This document shows, piece by piece, positions 61,939 through 64,000 of a stretch of DNA of 64,000 nucleotides. Location: the NCBI RefSeq assembly GCF_947496995.1, contig NZ_CANMFD010000001.1, positions 1,484,692-1,548,691 of the forward strand, written 5' to 3'. The stretch's first letter is position 1. Each line of letters begins with the position of its first letter. Source of the stretch: an uncultured Roseibium sp. Lineage in GTDB: Bacteria; Pseudomonadota; Alphaproteobacteria; Rhizobiales; Stappiaceae. The notes below the pieces were generated by a model. It was not told where the DNA came from, ran no database searches, and worked only from the letters and a program-made list of their open reading frames with translations. Both the position numbers and the translations under genes were made by a program.

Positions 61939-61972
61939 AAGCGCTATTTCGACAAAATTCGAAATAGCGCTT
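61939..61972. promoter_or_regulatory. ArsR-type operator A (7-N10-7) within a 14-bp stem palindrome
   Basis: CTATTTC (61944-61950), 10 bp, GAAATAG (61961-61967) form the core of a longer perfect 14-bp inverted repeat (AAGCGCTATTTCGA and its complement, 61939-61952 / 61959-61972). The right end runs into TTGACA (61971-61976), a -35 element, so binding would block the arsR promoter. Confidence 0.8.
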
Positions 61973-61997
61973 GACAGAAACGTCCGGATGACCAAAT

Positions 61998-62021
61998 TTA
62001 TTTCCATGAATATAGAAATAG
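61998..62021. promoter_or_regulatory. ArsR-type operator B, overlapping the arsR start
   Basis: TTATTTC (61998-62004), 10 bp, GAAATAG (62015-62021). The spacer contains the ATG at 62006. It matches operators A and C in both arms and spacing. Confidence 0.7.
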
Positions 62022-62347
62022 TATCCCGGCAACTTGAAGCCTTAGGCAATCGGACGAGACTGCAGATCTACCGCACTCTGGTCAGGGCCGGACGTGGCGG
62101 AATGACTGTCGGAAGTCTTCAGGAGCGCATGGAAATCGCCGGATCAACCTTGTCGCATCATCTCAAGCGGTTGATCGACACAGGGCTGGTGCGGCAGGAG
62201 CGGTCCGGGACAAGCCTGATCTGTCACGCGGAGTATCCGGCCATGTCGGCGCTGATCGGCTTTCTTTCGGACGAATGCTGCGCGGATGAAGGTGGATGCG
62301 GCCCATCCACCCATGAGGATCTTTCGACACCACCGGGCCGCTGCTGA
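62006..62347 (+). CDS. arsR: ArsR-family metalloregulator
   Basis: The product has 113 residues. The winged HTH reads LEALGNRTRLQIYRTLVRAGRGGMTVGSLQERMEIAGSTLSHHLKRLIDTGLVRQERSGTSL. The C-terminus has a cysteine cluster, SDECCADEGGCG, and a final C, which fits trivalent arsenic or antimony binding in the style of C-terminal-site ArsR proteins. The ATG at 62006 is preferred because the domain starts there. With TTGACA at 61971 and AAATTT 17 bp later, transcription would start at about this ATG, so the mRNA may be leaderless. A 61988 start is the alternative. Confidence 0.88.
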   Translation: MNIEIVSRQLEALGNRTRLQIYRTLVRAGRGGMTVGSLQERMEIAGSTLSHHLKRLIDTGLVRQERSGTSLICHAEYPAMSALIGFLSDECCADEGGCGPSTHEDLSTPPGRC

Positions 62348-62359
62348 CTTTTTTGTCTT

Positions 62360-62383
62360 TTATTTCCATTATTCCGGAAATAC
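62360..62383. promoter_or_regulatory. ArsR-type operator C, before the flavin monooxygenase gene
   Basis: TTATTTC (62360-62366), 10 bp, GAAATAC (62377-62383), sharing the TATTTC-N10-GAAATA core with operators A and B. It lies between the arsR stop and the next start codon, just before its ribosome site. Confidence 0.7.
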
Positions 62384-62397
62384 AGAAGGAGAGTGAA

Positions 62398-63846
62398 ATG
62401 ACTCAGGGGAAATCACTTCCTGTTGCCGTGATCGGCGCAGGTCCTGTCGGCCTTGCTGCAGCTGCACGGCTTGTCGAACGGGGCATGACCCCAATGGTAT
62501 TCGAGCTTGGCGCGATTGCCGGCGCATCGGTTTCCAGATGGTCCCACGTTCGCGTGTTTTCTCCCTGGCGCTACAACATCGATGCATCGGCACGCGCCTT
62601 GCTGGAAAGCAGCGGTTGGCAGGCCCCGGACGCCGACCACCTGCCGACCGGAGGCGAACTGATCCGGGACTATCTGGCTCCGCTGGCAGCCCACCCCGGC
62701 ATCGCGCGGCATGTGAATCTGAGGGCGGAAGTTGTTTCGGTCAGCAGGAAGGATCGGTCGAAACTTGCTTCCGAAGGGAGGGGGGAAAGTCCCTTTGTTG
62801 TTGTCTGGCGTGACCGGAACGGCAGCCGCCACCGGGAGCTGGTGAGTGCCGTCATCGACGCATCCGGCACCTGGATAAAGCCGAACCCGATAGGTGTGGA
62901 CGGTCTTGCCGTCGAGGGTGAGCCGGAAAACATCTGCAACATCGCCTATGGCATTCCCGATGTTAAGGGAGAGGTGCGGCAGCGTTACGAGGGCAGGCAC
63001 ACGCTCGTGGTCGGAGCGGGACACTCGGCTATCAATGCGGTGCTCGATCTGGTCGACCTACAGGAAGAAGCCCCGCAGACGCGGGTAACCTGGGCAACCC
63101 GGGCAGGCGGCATTTCCAGACTGCTCGGAGGCGGGCTGAACGATGAGTTGCCGGGCCGAGGCAGGCTGGGTTTGCGCGCTGTCGAAGCCATACGCGCGGG
63201 GCGCGTGGATCTGAAATCTCCCTTTTCGATCCGGCGTATCCGCAATTTGGAAGAGACGATGTTCGTGGATGCGCTTCACGGGGAGCAAACGGTCGAAATC
63301 GGGGTGGACAGAATAATCGTTGCGACCGGGTTCCGTCCGGATCTATCTATCTTGAGTGAATTGCGCCTGTCCCTTGATCCTGCGGTGGAGGCAACGCCTG
63401 CGCTGGCGCCGTTGATCGATCCGAACCTGCATTCATGCGGAACCGTGCGTCCGCATGGCGTCACCGAACTCACGCATCCGGAGAAGGATTTTTATATTGT
63501 GGGATCCAAAAGCTACGGGCGGGCCCCGACCTTCCTCATGACAACCGGATACGAGCAGGTGCGCTCGGTTGTTGCCGAACTCGCCGGTGATCATCTTGCG
63601 GCTCGTGAAGTTCATCTCGAGTTGCCGGAAACCGGTGTCTGCAAGAGCGATCCGGTGGACAGCAGCGGCAGTTGCTGCGGGGGTGGTGCTGAAACCGAAC
63701 CAGCCGGGGAAACCGGTTGTTGTGGCGGAGCGCCGCTGAAAAATGACGATGCCTGTTGCCTGAAGGACGAACAGGCGAAGGCCGAGGGGCAAGCCGGATG
63801 CGGCTGTGGCACGGCCGATCAGCTCGCAGAGCCCGTTCCGGCATGA
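62398..63846 (+). CDS. Flavin-dependent monooxygenase with cysteine-rich tail (ArsO-like)
   Basis: The 482-residue protein has an FAD-binding motif (VAVIGAGPVGLAAAARLVERG), a second nucleotide-binding motif (TLVVGAGHSAINAVLDL) and ATGFRPD near 310. This is the pattern of flavin monooxygenases and of the ArsO proteins found in arsenic operons. The last 60 residues are unlike the enzyme core and hold nine cysteines, mostly in CC or CGC clusters (SGSCCGGG, TGCCGG, DACC, CGCG). These could bind arsenite or another soft metal. AAGGAGAGTG stands before ATG 62398. Its stop overlaps the next start (ATGA). Confidence 0.83.
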   Translation: MTQGKSLPVAVIGAGPVGLAAAARLVERGMTPMVFELGAIAGASVSRWSHVRVFSPWRYNIDASARALLESSGWQAPDADHLPTGGELIRDYLAPLAAHPGIARHVNLRAEVVSVSRKDRSKLASEGRGESPFVVVWRDRNGSRHRELVSAVIDASGTWIKPNPIGVDGLAVEGEPENICNIAYGIPDVKGEVRQRYEGRHTLVVGAGHSAINAVLDLVDLQEEAPQTRVTWATRAGGISRLLGGGLNDELPGRGRLGLRAVEAIRAGRVDLKSPFSIRRIRNLEETMFVDALHGEQTVEIGVDRIIVATGFRPDLSILSELRLSLDPAVEATPALAPLIDPNLHSCGTVRPHGVTELTHPEKDFYIVGSKSYGRAPTFLMTTGYEQVRSVVAELAGDHLAAREVHLELPETGVCKSDPVDSSGSCCGGGAETEPAGETGCCGGAPLKNDDACCLKDEQAKAEGQAGCGCGTADQLAEPVPA

Positions 63847-64000
63847 TCGGGAACGAGCGGGCGCGCACGATTTCCGTACTCGGTATTGTCGAGATCTTTG
63901 CCTGGGGCAGCTCGTTCTACCTGCTGGCTGTTCTCGCCGCCCCGATGGCCCGGGACACCGGCTGGAGCTCCGCGGCGATCACGGGAGGGATTTCGCTCGG
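63843..64000 (+). CDS. MFS transporter, N-terminal part (cut by window end)
   Basis: The visible 52 residues (MIGNERARTISVLGIVEIFAWGSSFYLLAVLAAPMARDTGWSSAAITGGISLG) contain a first membrane helix and the start of a second with the loop DTGWSS, typical of MFS carriers. It is coupled to the flavin enzyme by a 4-bp overlap. In arsenic operons such carriers export organoarsenical or oxidised products. The remainder lies outside the window. Confidence 0.7.
   Translation, partial: MIGNERARTISVLGIVEIFAWGSSFYLLAVLAAPMARDTGWSSAAITGGISL

Overview
The window looks like a chromosomal segment of a marine or plant-associated alphaproteobacterium, probably Hyphomicrobiales and perhaps close to Roseibium, Labrenzia or Stappia. 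This is inferred from three things. The conserved block murA - DUF2948 - hisD - UPF0262 - LMW phosphatase - infA - maf - yacG is typical of alphaproteobacteria. An Agrobacterium-like gbpR/chvE/gguABC locus is present. Many high-GC ABC and TRAP sugar or acid uptake modules are packed together. I could not run a database search, so no species is named.

Region 1 (1-7680, all minus strand, visibly lower in GC than the rest) is a nitric-oxide/c-di-GMP type signalling cluster. It encodes an H-NOX haem sensor, a PAS histidine kinase that overlaps it, a GGDEF-EAL protein with an intact EAL and a ruined GGDEF motif, and three receiver proteins with a LuxR HTH, an HDOD domain and a catalytically dead HD-GYP. 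Three of its transcription units and the left edge of the window carry the same short palindrome, consensus TCCCCA-TT-TGGGGA, about 60-95 bp before the start codon. A 367-bp MITE-like element with 24-bp terminal inverted repeats sits exactly in the stop codon of the last gene and holds two bulged hairpins of the same architecture. The cluster lies on the 3' side of tRNA-Thr(GGT).

Region 2 (8100-17600) is housekeeping: tRNA-Thr, a small basic protein, murA, a DUF3124 protein, a small membrane protein, DUF2948, hisD, UPF0262, an LMW-phosphatase-like protein, infA, maf, yacG, then a secreted 5'-nucleotidase with a possible Pho box. tRNA-Phe(GAA) follows with a clear promoter. An 850-bp gene-free stretch with an inverted pair of intergenic repeats comes after it.

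Region 3 (18771-59443) is a run of catabolic and uptake modules, most with their own regulator: (a) a ThDP enzyme divergent from an IclR regulator, and a DASS transporter; (b) gbpR / chvE-gguA-gguB-gguC - sugar acid dehydratase - sugar dehydrogenase - 2-oxoglutarate semialdehyde dehydrogenase, an oxidative arabinose/galactose route ending in a strong terminator; (c) DeoR / binding protein - ATPase - fused permease - HAD phosphatase; (d) a YtfQRT-YjfF-like galactofuranose-type ABC transporter with a GntR gene; (e) LacI divergent from a CUT2 ABC transporter, a sugar isomerase-like protein and a Gfo/Idh dehydrogenase; (f) a TRAP transporter with ABM, MBL-fold and isopropylmalate/tartrate dehydrogenase-like genes, divergent from a Gfo/Idh dehydrogenase and a GntR regulator. 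Several intergenic regions carry palindromes that look like the operators of these regulators.

Region 4 (59498-64000) has a DUF2585 membrane protein, prfC, and the start of an arsenic-type operon: ArsR, a flavin monooxygenase with a nine-cysteine tail, and the first part of an MFS transporter. Three matching 7-N10-7 palindromes mark this operon.
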